NCBI GenBank assembly: GCA_018268935.1
Contig: JAFDVS010000125.1
Span: forward strand, 1 to 41,496
Length of the DNA stretch: 41,496 bases
Origin: Acidobacteriota bacterium
GTDB lineage: Bacteria > Acidobacteriota > Terriglobia > Bryobacterales > Bryobacteraceae
Direction of reading: 5' to 3'
How positions within the stretch are numbered: position 1 is the stretch's first letter; every line of letters starts with the position of its first letter. The position numbers and the translations under genes are program-made. The notes beneath the pieces are model-generated. The model was not told where the DNA came from and did no database searches. It saw only the letters and a program-made list of their open reading frames with translations. This document shows positions 33,275 through 41,467 of this stretch, in pieces.

Positions 33275-34915
33275 ATGACGACAACCTTCGCGATTCCGGC
33301 AGTTCTGGCGCTCGCCGCGGGCCTGCTCCCCGCCCAGCCCAACCCCGTCCAACAGGATGTAGCGAGACAAGGCGACATGCCCGTCTATCGCATTGAAGTG
33401 GTTGGCCGTACGGCCAAGGCCGTCAATTACCGCCACCGCGGCGGAGCCACCAAAATCGACTTCAAAGGCACTTCTCTCCTTCCCCAATCGCGGGGAGAAG
33501 CCAAGGTCGAAAGCAAACAGGGCTACATCGAAATTGAAGTGGAATTCGACGACCTGCAGCCCGCCAGCCGCTTCGGCTCGGAATATCTCACTTATGTGCT
33601 GTGGGCCATCACTCCCGAAGGCCGCGCCAAAAATCTCGGCGAAATTCTTCTCAATGGCACAAAAAGCAAACTCAATGTCACCACGGAATATCAGGCCTTC
33701 GGCCTTGTGGTCACCGCCGAGCCCTACTTCGCCGTGGCCCAACCGAGCGATGCCGTCGTGATGGAAAACGTCATCCGTCCCGACACCACCGGCAAAGTGG
33801 AAATCATCGACGCCAAATATGAACTGCTGAAACGCGGCCAGTATCGCTTTGACCCCAACACCGTGCAGGCCTACACGAATCCCAAGGTTCCGATTGAGCT
33901 CTACGAAGCCCGCCACGCCGTGAACATCGCCAACACAGCCGGTGCTTCCCGCTATGCGGCCGATACCTTCCGCAAGGCCCAGACCCTGCTGGCGCAGGCC
34001 GAATCCTACCACGACCGGAAGGAAAAGAAGCCCACTGCCATGGTCGCCCGTGAGGCCGTGCAAACCGCCGAAGACGCCCGCCTCATCGCCCTCCAGCGCC
34101 AGGAAGAAGAGCGCCTGGCCATGGAACGCCAGGCTGCCGCCGAGCGCGAAACAGCGGCCAGATTGAAGGCCGAGCAGGAAGCTCGCGCCCGCGCCGACGC
34201 CGAGCAGCAGCGCGCCACCGCCGAACAGCAGCGCATCGCCGCCGAACAGCAGAAGCAGGCCGCCGAGCAGGCTCGCCTCGACGCCGAACGCAATCGCCGC
34301 CTCGCCGAGGAAGCCGCCGCGCGCACTGCCCGTGAAAAGGCCGATGCCGAGGCCGCCCGCCAGGCTGCACTGCTCGAACAGGAACGCGCCCGCATGGAAG
34401 CCGAACGTGCCCGCGCCGCCAAGGAAGCCGCCGATCAGGCCCTCGCCCAGGCACAGCGCGACAAAGAGGCCCTCCGCGATCAGATCCGCAATCAGTTGAA
34501 CATGATCCTCGAAACCCGTGAGTCCGCCCGCGGCCTCATCGTCAACATGTCCGATGTCCTGTTCGACACCGCCAAGTACACGCTCAAGCCCGGCGCCCGC
34601 GAAAAACTCGCCAAGATCGCCGGCATCATCGTCGCCCACCCCGGCCTGCGCCTGGAAATCGAAGGCCACACCGACAGCGTGGGCACCGATGAGTACAATC
34701 AGACCCTGTCCGAACGCCGCGCGTCCTCGGTTCGCGACTACCTCACCCAAATGGGCGTCGCATCGAACTCTGTAGTCTCCCGCGGCTTCGGCGAATCGAA
34801 ACCCGTCGCCTCCAACGACAACGCCGCCGGCCGGCAGCAGAATCGCCGCGTTGAAATCGTTGTCTCCGGCGAACCCGTAGGCATCACCTCAACAACCGTC
34901 TCTTCTCTCCGATAG
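33275..34915 (+). CDS. OmpA-family peptidoglycan-associated outer membrane protein with long coiled coil
   Basis: 546 residues from ATG 33275, with AAGGAG 10 nt upstream. A signal peptide (AIPAVLALAAGLLPAQ) is followed by a beta-rich region (30-205), a DUF4398-like helical repeat (YEARHAVNIANTAGASRYAADTFRKA, about 208-265), about 170 residues of Ala/Glu/Arg/Gln coiled coil (290-420), and a C-terminal OmpA domain (VNMSDVLFDTAKYTLKPGAREKL, then IEGHTDSVGTDEYNQTLSERRA and NRRVEIVVSG) that binds peptidoglycan. The coiled coil could span the periplasm. Monocistronic-looking: a divergent gap of 179 bp separates it from the ECF gene and a strong hairpin follows. Confidence 0.92.
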   Translation: MTTTFAIPAVLALAAGLLPAQPNPVQQDVARQGDMPVYRIEVVGRTAKAVNYRHRGGATKIDFKGTSLLPQSRGEAKVESKQGYIEIEVEFDDLQPASRFGSEYLTYVLWAITPEGRAKNLGEILLNGTKSKLNVTTEYQAFGLVVTAEPYFAVAQPSDAVVMENVIRPDTTGKVEIIDAKYELLKRGQYRFDPNTVQAYTNPKVPIELYEARHAVNIANTAGASRYAADTFRKAQTLLAQAESYHDRKEKKPTAMVAREAVQTAEDARLIALQRQEEERLAMERQAAAERETAARLKAEQEARARADAEQQRATAEQQRIAAEQQKQAAEQARLDAERNRRLAEEAAARTAREKADAEAARQAALLEQERARMEAERARAAKEAADQALAQAQRDKEALRDQIRNQLNMILETRESARGLIVNMSDVLFDTAKYTLKPGAREKLAKIAGIIVAHPGLRLEIEGHTDSVGTDEYNQTLSERRASSVRDYLTQMGVASNSVVSRGFGESKPVASNDNAAGRQQNRRVEIVVSGEPVGITSTTVSSLR

Positions 34916-34927
34916 AGGTAGGTATAC

Positions 34928-34961
34928 GCCCCGCGAGCGCCCCACCAAGGCCTCGCGGGGC
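34928..34961 (+). terminator. Strong GC hairpin after the OmpA gene
   Basis: GCCCCGCGAG (34928-34937) and CTCGCGGGGC (34952-34961) form a perfect 10-bp stem with a 14-nt loop. No T-run follows, so either a factor-assisted terminator for the OmpA gene or a leader hairpin for the DUF1080 gene that starts 12 nt later. A TATACT (34962-34967) directly after the stem is a possible -10 for that gene. Confidence 0.6.
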
Positions 34962-34973
34962 TATACTCAAACC

Positions 34974-35750
34974 GTGATCTCCTTCATTCTTCTTCTTTCT
35001 TCCCTCACCTCCGCGGCCTTCTGCCAACCCGCCCCCGCCAACGCCAAATGGATTCAGCTCTTCAACGGCAAAGATCTCAAGGATTGGCACGTCAAAATCA
35101 CCGGCTATCCCCTCGACGAAAACTTCGGCAATACGTTCCGTGTCGAGAACGGTTTGCTCAAAGTCTCCTACGATCACTACTCCACCTTCGCCAACAAATT
35201 CGGCCACATCTTCTACAAGGACAAATTCTCCCGCTACATCGTCGCCGCCGAGTATCGCTTTGTTGGCAATCAAGCCACAGACGGCCCCGGCTGGGCCACT
35301 CGCAATTCCGGCATCATGGTGCATTCCCAGGACCCCAAAACCATGGGTAAGGACCAGGATTTCCCCATCTCGATCGAAGTCCAACTGCTTGGCGGCGATG
35401 GCCAGAAACCGCGCACGACGGCCAATCTCTGCACCCCCGGCACGAACGTGGTCCTCAACGGCGAGCTGTTCACCCGCCACTGCCTGAACTCGACCTCCGA
35501 TACCTTCCATGGCGAGCAGTGGGTCCGCGTCGAAGTCCGCGTCAACGGCAGTGATTCCATTGAGCACTACGTCAACGGCAAACTCGTCCTCAAATACGAC
35601 AAGCCCCAAATCGGCGGCGGCACGGTCTCCAACTATGATCCTGCAGTAAAAAAGGATGGAGCCCTGCTGAACGAAGGCTGGATTTCGCTGCAGAGCGAGA
35701 GCCACCCCGTCGAGTTCCGCAAAGTCGAGTTGCTGATTCTCGACAAGTAA
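34974..35750 (+). CDS. DUF1080 (3-keto-disaccharide hydrolase-like) secreted protein
   Basis: 258 residues from GTG 34974. A signal peptide (ISFILLLSSLTSAAFC) is followed by a concanavalin-like beta-sandwich typical of DUF1080: WIQLFNGKDLKDWHVKITGY, FRVENGLLKVSYD, GHIFYKDKFSRYIVAAEYRF, SGIMVHSQDP, and the end WISLQSESHPVEFRKVELL. Members have been linked to hydrolysis of 3-keto-disaccharides and are abundant in Acidobacteria, Planctomycetes and Bacteroidetes. Cellular place: periplasm or surface. No clear Shine-Dalgarno sequence; with TATACT 6 nt upstream of the start the transcript could be leaderless. Confidence 0.9.
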   Translation: MISFILLLSSLTSAAFCQPAPANAKWIQLFNGKDLKDWHVKITGYPLDENFGNTFRVENGLLKVSYDHYSTFANKFGHIFYKDKFSRYIVAAEYRFVGNQATDGPGWATRNSGIMVHSQDPKTMGKDQDFPISIEVQLLGGDGQKPRTTANLCTPGTNVVLNGELFTRHCLNSTSDTFHGEQWVRVEVRVNGSDSIEHYVNGKLVLKYDKPQIGGGTVSNYDPAVKKDGALLNEGWISLQSESHPVEFRKVELLILDK

Positions 35751-35765
35751 TCGGAACTCTCCCCC

Positions 35766-35801
35766 CACCTCGCGCGTCCTATCGGGTAGGAGGGTGAGGT
35801 G
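35766..35801 (+). promoter_or_regulatory. Two-part hairpin covering the ribosome site of the small gene at 35802
   Basis: Outer arms CACCTC (35766-35771) / GAGGTG (35796-35801) and inner arms TCCTA (35777-35781) / TAGGA (35787-35791) nest with a 5-nt loop. The AGGAGG ribosome site (35788-35793) is mostly inside the stem and the outer arm touches ATG 35802. It may hide the site from ribosomes, or end transcription of the DUF1080 gene 15 bp upstream. Confidence 0.5.
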
Positions 35802-36032
35802 ATGCAATCTTCGACGGAAACGATACGTGTCTTTGATGCACTGATGCAACTGGGCGAGGTCAGCCGCAAAAACGGCCGCACCTTCGAGGCCGACCGCCTC
35901 TACGAGGTTGCCGCATCGCTCCTCCAGGACCAGGTCAACACCCTGATCGTTCCCCGCGCCTTCATTGACCCCAACGCCAGCGCCAAGGATTGGGTGGTCA
36001 TGCGCGGTGGCTCGCTCCTGCCCCCGCAGTAA
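35802..36032 (+). CDS. Small uncharacterised protein (76 residues)
   Basis: ATG 35802 is preferred (AGGAGG 8 nt upstream); a GTG one codon earlier is the alternative. It reads STETIRVFDALMQLGEVSRK, a helical start, and continues TFEADRLYEVAASLLQDQVN, then a short Pro-containing end GGSLLPPQ. The two helices with spaced Leu/Ala resemble a single TPR-like hairpin, but no family is recognised. No signal peptide. It ends 9 bp from the convergent cytochrome b gene. Confidence 0.6.
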   Translation: MQSSTETIRVFDALMQLGEVSRKNGRTFEADRLYEVAASLLQDQVNTLIVPRAFIDPNASAKDWVVMRGGSLLPPQ

Positions 36033-36041
36033 CTTTCCGGC

Positions 36042-36647
36042 TCACTGCTTCTCCCCGGTCACCATGGAGAGAAAGGGGCGCCGGCCCGCAACAATCACCA
36101 TGACGAGGTGTCCGGGAAGGAACGACACGAATCCCGCCAGGGCCGTGAAGTGAATGAGGCGGACAGCTTGCCACGACCAAAACGGGCGCAAGCCCATCCA
36201 CGCCGGTTGCAGCAGCGCAAATCCGGTGGCGAGCGCCACCACTTCCAGGCCGAGCATCGATAGATAAGCAAACTTCTGCAGCGGGTTGTAGAGCTCGCGC
36301 ACTTCCGGTTTCGGTCCCCGCAGAAAGTAATGCCGAATCATCGGCCACACTCCCGCCCACTCCGGAGCGCTGAGCCAGACTCTGCGCCAGCCGCCACGCG
36401 CGAGATCAAGAGCCTGCAACAACACCGCGATGGCGAAAAACCAGGCAAATGTCACATGCCAGGAAAGCGCGCCGCCCAACCAGCCTCCCAGGCTCGGGAT
36501 GACATCCGGCAAATGCAGCTCCAGCGACGGAGGCAATTTCTCCCCAAAACTGGGAAATGCCCGGAAGATCTGGATTCCACTAAGCGCCAGCACGGGAATC
36601 GCGATGGCGGCCAGCCAGTGGCCCAGGCGTGTGGAATAGGAATGCAT
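36042..36647 (-). CDS. Cytochrome b (thiosulfate-reductase / b561-like membrane haem protein)
   Basis: 201 residues from ATG 36647, GGAGGA upstream, 1 nt after the stop of the molybdoprotein gene. Four hydrophobic spans: about 12-28 (WLAAIAIPVLALSGIQIF), 60-85 (SWHVTFAWFFAIAVLLQAL), 120-145 and 155-190. His in RLGHW, SWHVTF, MIRHYFL, LIHFTAL and LPGHLVM can serve as haem ligands. The family (cytochrome b/b6-like) anchors periplasmic molybdoenzymes to the quinone pool. Extension of the open frame upstream is the overlapping reading of the molybdoprotein gene and was discarded. Confidence 0.88.
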   Translation of the reverse strand: MHSYSTRLGHWLAAIAIPVLALSGIQIFRAFPSFGEKLPPSLELHLPDVIPSLGGWLGGALSWHVTFAWFFAIAVLLQALDLARGGWRRVWLSAPEWAGVWPMIRHYFLRGPKPEVRELYNPLQKFAYLSMLGLEVVALATGFALLQPAWMGLRPFWSWQAVRLIHFTALAGFVSFLPGHLVMVIVAGRRPFLSMVTGEKQ

Positions 36648-36648
36648 T

Positions 36649-37350
36649 TCAGATTCCTCCGTACCATGGGTAGCCCTGATCCACCCAGTAGCCACGCCTG
36701 CGTCCCAACACCCTCGACACGCGCAGAGTGATGAGGTGTTTCGCCTGTTTGTAGCCCAGCTTGACCGGCATTTGAAGCCGTACCGGCGCGCCATGGCCGG
36801 CCGTGAGCGGCTGCCCGTACATCTCGTAACAAAGCAGTGTCTGCGGATGCAGCGCGCTGGCCATGTCGATGGATTCGTAGTAATCATCGGCGCATTCCAT
36901 CTCCACAAATCGCGCGCCCGGGTCCATGCCTGCCTTCGCCAGCAGATCCCTCAACCTCACCCCGCCGAAACTGCCGGTCACCGCCCATCCTTCAATACAG
37001 ACATGGCGCGTGATCTGTTCGTGCTTGGGCATCGCCCGTAAGTCCGCAAGGCTGAAACTGCCAGGGTGCTCCACTGCTCCCTCCACCGCAAGCCGCCATT
37101 CTTTGCTGTCCACTTCCGGGTCTTCCGTCAGATAGGCGTTCACCGGGAAATTGGCGAGCGGTGTCAGTTCGCTCCGGTCGAACACCGGCGCCAGGCCGCG
37201 AGGCAGCTTCGCCAGCATAGCCTCAGTGAAACCTTGCACTTGTTTGAAACCTCTGCTTCGCGCCCCCGGTAAAGCAAACCCCGCCAGCAACGCCAGCGGG
37301 CTCAGCTTCAGCAGTTCGCGGCGCCGTACTTCCGTAATTGATGCATCCAC
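36649..37350 (-). CDS. YedY/SoxC-like molybdopterin oxidoreductase
   Basis: 233 residues from GTG 37350. The N-terminus has a Tat-type motif (RRRELLKLSPLALLAGFAL). Residues 85-225 are the sulfite-oxidase-type Mo-cofactor domain: WRLAVEGAVEHPGSFSLADL, then TRHVCIEGWAVTGSFGG, where Cys118 is the Mo-thiolate ligand, APVRLQMPVKLGYKQAKHL and the C-terminal GYWVDQGYPWYGG. It lacks the dimerisation domain of true sulfite oxidases, as in YedY (MsrP). With the downstream cytochrome b it forms a two-gene membrane-linked redox unit; the substrate may be an oxidised methionine or another S/N-oxide. The start is uncertain, since no Shine-Dalgarno sequence is visible. Confidence 0.88.
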   Translation of the reverse strand: MDASITEVRRRELLKLSPLALLAGFALPGARSRGFKQVQGFTEAMLAKLPRGLAPVFDRSELTPLANFPVNAYLTEDPEVDSKEWRLAVEGAVEHPGSFSLADLRAMPKHEQITRHVCIEGWAVTGSFGGVRLRDLLAKAGMDPGARFVEMECADDYYESIDMASALHPQTLLCYEMYGQPLTAGHGAPVRLQMPVKLGYKQAKHLITLRVSRVLGRRRGYWVDQGYPWYGGI

Positions 37351-37459
37351 GTTTGAGATACGAAGGCCGAAGAATATTGGATTCGCATTCAATCCGATCA
37401 GGCCCGCGCCCCGTATACACAAATGAATCCACTTGGATAATGCAAAGGAGAAATTGAGA

Positions 37460-38008
37460 ATGTATCGGAATATGTTGTTTTCACTGATCGGCGCTATCGC
37501 CTTGATGACGTCGCCGGCCATGGCGAAGAACCCCGTCGTCGGCGGCAAGGAAATGTTTCCCCAGAAGAACATCGTGGAGAACGCCGTGAACTCCGCGGAT
37601 CACACCACCTTGGTGGCCGCCGTGAAGGCCGCAGGACTTGTCGATACCCTGCAGGGCGCCGGCCCATTCACCGTCTTCGCCCCGACGAATATGGCCTTCG
37701 GCATGTTGCCCGCGGGCACCGTGGACACCCTGCTCAAGCCCGAGAACAAGCAGACATTGACCAGGATACTCACCTACCACGTGGTGGCGGGCCGCTTGTC
37801 AAGCGCCGACATCAAAAAGCAGATTAAGGCCGGCAGCGGAAAAGCAATGCTCAAAACCGTGTCCGGCGGCACTCTCTGGGCGATGATGGAAGGCAACACG
37901 ATCGTGCTGAAAGACGAAAAAGGCGGCATGTCCCGCATCTCGCAGGCGAACGTGTTCCAATCAAACGGCGTGATTCATGTGGTGGACACCGTCGTCCTGC
38001 CAAACTAG
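37460..38008 (+). CDS. Secreted fasciclin (FAS1) domain protein
   Basis: 182 residues from ATG 37460, with AAAGGAG 10 nt upstream; a start at 37433 is less likely. Signal peptide LFSLIGAIALMTSPAMA. One FAS1 domain: HTTLVAAVKAAGLVDTLQ, then GPFTVFAPTNMAFGML, LTRILTYHVVAGRL and the final block ANVFQSNGVIHVVDTVVLPN, all conserved. FAS1 proteins act in adhesion or matrix binding at the surface. It is divergent from the YedY-like gene (about 110 bp apart), a neighbourhood recurring in many bacteria. A GGGGA/TCCCC mini-hairpin follows at about 38014-38026. Confidence 0.93.
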   Translation: MYRNMLFSLIGAIALMTSPAMAKNPVVGGKEMFPQKNIVENAVNSADHTTLVAAVKAAGLVDTLQGAGPFTVFAPTNMAFGMLPAGTVDTLLKPENKQTLTRILTYHVVAGRLSSADIKKQIKAGSGKAMLKTVSGGTLWAMMEGNTIVLKDEKGGMSRISQANVFQSNGVIHVVDTVVLPN

Positions 38009-38414
38009 ATCGGCAGGGGAGGCTCCCCGTCGAGTCTCCCCCCAAACTGAAACACGGGAGATGATCCGATGCCCCTTACCCTATTTGCAGGCGGAGAGAT
38101 CGCGCCCCAATGTTTCCATGGGCTCCGCCGCAGAAAGGCATGCTTCTGGAGCCGGGCCACAAAGCTGACATCGAAGCGCAACCGGGCAAGCATCGCGAAG
38201 TAGCGCAGGAGATTTGCCGCGGTGTGCGCATGGTGCCGGATCTGGCTGTGGAGGAATCTTCGCATCCCGGCTGGATTCGTACGATGTGCCAGGCGGCGGA
38301 CGTGTTCCGGAGCGAGCAAGCGCCTCTTCTGCGGCCATGCCGGGCCGTGGAGCCGGCCTCCGCCGCAGACCTCATTCCGGCGCGCGGGTTGTTCGCCTTT
38401 GCCATCTCTAGCCA
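38009..38414. other. Stretch without a supportable gene
   Basis: About 400 bp between the fasciclin gene and the PadR promoter. Short open frames exist on both strands but none has a ribosome site, conserved motif or usual composition; a minus-strand frame of about 140 codons reads as His/Arg-rich shadow-like sequence. The GC level resembles coding DNA, so this may be an old degraded gene. I see no inverted terminal repeats or transposase motif. Confidence 0.4.
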
Positions 38415-38452
38415 TTGACAATATATCCACCATGCATATATTCTGTATGCAT
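38415..38452 (+). promoter_or_regulatory. padR promoter with overlapping PadR operator
   Basis: TTGACA (38415-38420), 16 nt, TATATT (38437-38442) is a good sigma-70-like promoter. A perfect inverted repeat ATGCATA (38432-38438) / TATGCAT (38446-38452) with a 7-bp spacer overlaps the -10 and reaches into the ATG of the PadR gene (38451). PadR proteins bind ATGnnnnnnnnCAT-like dyads, so autorepression is likely. With the -10 this close to the start codon, the mRNA would be leaderless. Confidence 0.78.
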
Positions 38453-38798
38453 GCATCCCGAAGAGCTGCTCCCGCTTCCCACCGCCACCTTCCACATCCT
38501 TCTCGCCCTCGCCTCCGAGGATCGCCACGGCTACGCCATCATCCAGGAGATCGCCGCCCGTACAGACAATGAACTCGTCCTCAGCGCCGGCACGCTCTAC
38601 CGCTCCATCCAGCGCATGCTGGAACAGGGCCTGATCAGCGAAACCAACCAGCGCCCCGAACCGGAATTCGACGACGAGCGCCGCCGCTACTACCGCATCA
38701 CCAAATTCGGAGAAGCCACCGCCCGCGCCGAAGCCCGCCGCCTGGCCAACATGCTGAAACTCGCCCGCCAAAGCGGACTCGCCCCCTCGAAGGCCTGA
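38451..38798 (+). CDS. PadR-family transcriptional regulator
   Basis: 115 residues from ATG 38451. An upstream ATG-less extension to 38415 would read through the promoter and was rejected. PadR winged helix: TFHILLALASEDRHGYAIIQEI, then LSAGTLYRSIQRMLEQGLI and the wing DERRRYYRITKFGEATARAEARRL. The C-terminal helix for dimerisation is short, as in the small Acidobacterial PadR proteins that precede ADOP permeases. The next gene starts 5 nt after its stop, so both are one operon under the operator at the start codon. Confidence 0.94.
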   Translation: MHPEELLPLPTATFHILLALASEDRHGYAIIQEIAARTDNELVLSAGTLYRSIQRMLEQGLISETNQRPEPEFDDERRRYYRITKFGEATARAEARRLANMLKLARQSGLAPSKA

Positions 38799-38803
38799 CT
38801 CCC

Positions 38804-41380
38804 ATGCCGCTCTACAGACTGCTGCTCCGTCTCTTTCCGCGCTCGTTTCAGGATGAATATGCCCGCGAAATGGAGTGGATGTTCGCCCAACGCCTGGCCG
38901 CCGCGCGCGGCACACGCCTGCTCACGCTCTGGCTCGCCACCTTCTATGAAATCCTCACCAACGCCGCGCTCTCGCACTGGGACATCCTCCGCCACGATCT
39001 CCGCTACGCCTTTCGCAGTCTGCGCCACACCCCTGGATTCACGCTCACCGTCATCCTTGTCTCCGCCATCGGCATTGGCGCCAACACCGCCGTATTCACC
39101 GTCACCGATCATGTTCTGCTCCGCCCCTTTCCCTTCCCCGAATCCCACCGCCTGGTGAAGCTCTACGAACGCAAACCCGGCTACGCCAAGATGGAGCTCT
39201 CGCCCGCCAACTACCGCGATTGGCGCGCCGCCACCAGCTTCTCCGCAGTGGGCGCCTTCAGCTTCGCCGCCACGAACATGTCCGGCGCAGGCCATCCGCA
39301 GCGCCTCGAAGGGGCAGCGCTCACCTACGAGATTCTCCCCACCTTGGGCGTAAAGCCGCTCATGGGCCGCATCTTCTCTCTCTCCGACCTCGACCCCAAG
39401 TCCCCCGCCACCCTTATCATCAGTCACGCCATTTGGCAGCGCTCGTTCGGCGCCGATCCCACGGTGATCGGCAGAACCGTCCGCCTCGAAGATGGCCCTT
39501 ACACCATCATCGGAGTGCTGCCCGCTGACTTCCAGTTCCCTTCCCGCAAAGCGCAAATCTGGCTCCCCATGCGCTTCGCTCCCATCGACTTCAACGACCG
39601 GAATAACAATTACCTGCAAATGCTCGCCAGGCTCAAACCCGGTGTGTCCGTCGAACAGGCCCGCCAGGAAATGACCACCATTGCGCGCCGCCTGGAACTC
39701 GCCTACCCGAAAGAGAACGAGAAGACCGGGGCCACCGTGAGCCTGTTTCGCGATGAAATTTCCGATCGCACGCGCACGCTGCTCTACGCCCTCACCGGCG
39801 CCTCGCTCTGCCTGCTGCTGATCGCTTGCGCCAATCTCGCAAATCTCCTCCTCGCCCGAACCCTCGCGCGCCGCAAGGAACTCGCCGTCCGAGCCTCCCT
39901 GGGCGCCGGCGCCCACCGGCTGTTCCGCCAGCTCTTCACCGAAAGCACGCTGCTCGCCTTCACCGGCTGCGCACTGGGCATCGCCCTCGCCCATTACGCC
40001 CTGCCCCTGCTCACCATCCTGGTTCCCAACTCCGTCCCCACCGGCGAGCTGCAACTCGACACTCGCGTCCTTCGGTTCTCCGTCGTCCTCGCATTGCTCA
40101 CGGGCCTGGGATTCGGTATTCTCCCCGCCGTCTGGGCCACCCGCGGCGCAGCTTTCGACGGTCTCCGCGAAGGCGCACGCTCCGGTATCGGGGGCCGCAA
40201 GGAACGTCTCCGCTCGGCCCTCGTAATCGTCGAGATCGCCGTGTCATTCGTCTTGCTGGTTTCGAGCGGCCTTCTCATCCGAGCCCTGGATCGCCTCCAA
40301 TCCACCGATCCCGGCTTCCGGCCGGATGGCGTGCTCTCTCTCCGCACCGCGCTTCCCTCGCCTCGCTACGATGCCGTTTCCAAGCAGGAAGCCTTCTTCC
40401 GTCAAGTGCTCGGCGAAGTCCGCCAACTCCCCGGCGTCACCTCGGCCGGATACATCAGCTTTCTGCCCATGACCATGGGCGGTGGCATCTGGCCCGTCGG
40501 CATCAACGGCCGCACTCTTTCGCGCTCCGAGAATCACACCGCAAGCCTTCGCTTCATCACCCCGGGCTTCTTCCACACCATGGGCATTCCGCTCCGCTCC
40601 GGCCGCGACGTGAGCGAATCGGACACACGCGACCGGCAGTTCGTCGCCCTCGTCAGCCGGTCTTTCGTGCAACGCTACTGGCCCAACGAAAATCCCATCG
40701 GCCACCAGTTCGAATTCGCGTTCTTCAAGCGCACGATCATCGGCGTTGTGGATGACATCAAGGTGCGCGGCCTGGAGTCAGCCAGCGAGCCGCAGGTCTA
40801 CCTGCCCTACAAACAAACCAACGACGGCGCTTTCTCTTTCTTCGTCCCCAAAGACCTGGTCATCCGCGCCGCCAACGCGCAATCGCTGGCCGCGCCCGTC
40901 AGCGAAATCATCCGCCGTGCCGACCCCGATCTTCCCATCTCCGACGTCCGTCTGCTGACCGACCTGGTGGCCGCCGACACAGCGCCGCGCCGCACGCAAC
41001 TCCGCATGCTCGGCCTGTTCACCGCCATCGCCATCCTGCTTGCCGCCATCGGGATTCACGGTCTGCTCGCCTTCGCCGTCTCCAGCCGGGCGCAGGAAAT
41101 CGGAGTCCGTGTAGCCTTGGGCGCCAAGCCCGCGCAGATCCTCACCATGGTGCTTCGCGAAAGCGTCACGCTCGTCTTCATCGGAGCGCTTGCCGGCGCC
41201 GTATGGGGCTATTGCAACGGCCGCGGCATGGAAGCGATTCTCTACGGGATATCGCCTTCCGACCCCGCCGTCTTCCTCACCGCCGGAGCCGTGTGCGCGG
41301 CCATGACCCTGCTGGGCAGCCTGCTGCCCGCACTGAGGGCTCTCCGCGTCGACCCCATCACGGTTCTTCGCCAAGGCTGA
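38804..41380 (+). CDS. ADOP-type ABC transporter permease (duplicated MacB/FtsX-like)
   Basis: 858 residues. The N-terminal about 75 residues form the permease prefix domain (MPLYRLLLRLFPRSFQDEYA). Then come two MacB_PCD-FtsX units: first span about 80-100 (GFTLTVILVSAIGIGANTAVF), periplasmic domain (ERKPGYAKMELSPANYRDW, GVKPLMGRIFSLSDLDP, WLPMRF), three spans (about 325-450); second unit with span near 475, another periplasmic domain (GIPLRSGRDVSESDTRDRQF, IGVVDDIKVRG) and a final FtsX domain ending ALRALRVDPITVLRQG. This 8-span single-chain form without an ATPase gene beside it is the acidobacterial duplicated orphan permease type. It is downstream of padR in one operon; exported substrate unknown (antimicrobial, peptide or lipid). 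Confidence 0.95.
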   Translation: MPLYRLLLRLFPRSFQDEYAREMEWMFAQRLAAARGTRLLTLWLATFYEILTNAALSHWDILRHDLRYAFRSLRHTPGFTLTVILVSAIGIGANTAVFTVTDHVLLRPFPFPESHRLVKLYERKPGYAKMELSPANYRDWRAATSFSAVGAFSFAATNMSGAGHPQRLEGAALTYEILPTLGVKPLMGRIFSLSDLDPKSPATLIISHAIWQRSFGADPTVIGRTVRLEDGPYTIIGVLPADFQFPSRKAQIWLPMRFAPIDFNDRNNNYLQMLARLKPGVSVEQARQEMTTIARRLELAYPKENEKTGATVSLFRDEISDRTRTLLYALTGASLCLLLIACANLANLLLARTLARRKELAVRASLGAGAHRLFRQLFTESTLLAFTGCALGIALAHYALPLLTILVPNSVPTGELQLDTRVLRFSVVLALLTGLGFGILPAVWATRGAAFDGLREGARSGIGGRKERLRSALVIVEIAVSFVLLVSSGLLIRALDRLQSTDPGFRPDGVLSLRTALPSPRYDAVSKQEAFFRQVLGEVRQLPGVTSAGYISFLPMTMGGGIWPVGINGRTLSRSENHTASLRFITPGFFHTMGIPLRSGRDVSESDTRDRQFVALVSRSFVQRYWPNENPIGHQFEFAFFKRTIIGVVDDIKVRGLESASEPQVYLPYKQTNDGAFSFFVPKDLVIRAANAQSLAAPVSEIIRRADPDLPISDVRLLTDLVAADTAPRRTQLRMLGLFTAIAILLAAIGIHGLLAFAVSSRAQEIGVRVALGAKPAQILTMVLRESVTLVFIGALAGAVWGYCNGRGMEAILYGISPSDPAVFLTAGAVCAAMTLLGSLLPALRALRVDPITVLRQG

Positions 41381-41467
41381 ACCGCGGACGCGGTCCAATA
41401 AAAAAAAGTCCGCATCCATTGACCTGCTTTCCGCCCCAATTGCATTTTACTGGGCAGGACTCAGTTC

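Noticed and set aside
34130..34480. Possible tandem DNA repeat in the OmpA-like gene
   Set aside because: Short repeats such as gccgaacagcag reflect Ala/Glu/Gln coiled-coil coding, not a mobile or CRISPR repeat.
33203..34750. 515-codon Gly/Leu/Phe-rich minus-strand frame opposite the OmpA-like gene
   Set aside because: Apparent repeats are only the complement of the Ala/Glu coiled coil; no promoter or ribosome site.
36650..36908. N-terminal extension of the cytochrome b frame
   Set aside because: This is the molybdoprotein gene read in another frame; GGAGGA and ATG 36647 mark the real start.
38690..40054. 454-codon minus-strand frame opposite the padR/ADOP genes
   Set aside because: Gly/Glu-rich shadow; both plus-strand genes are well supported.
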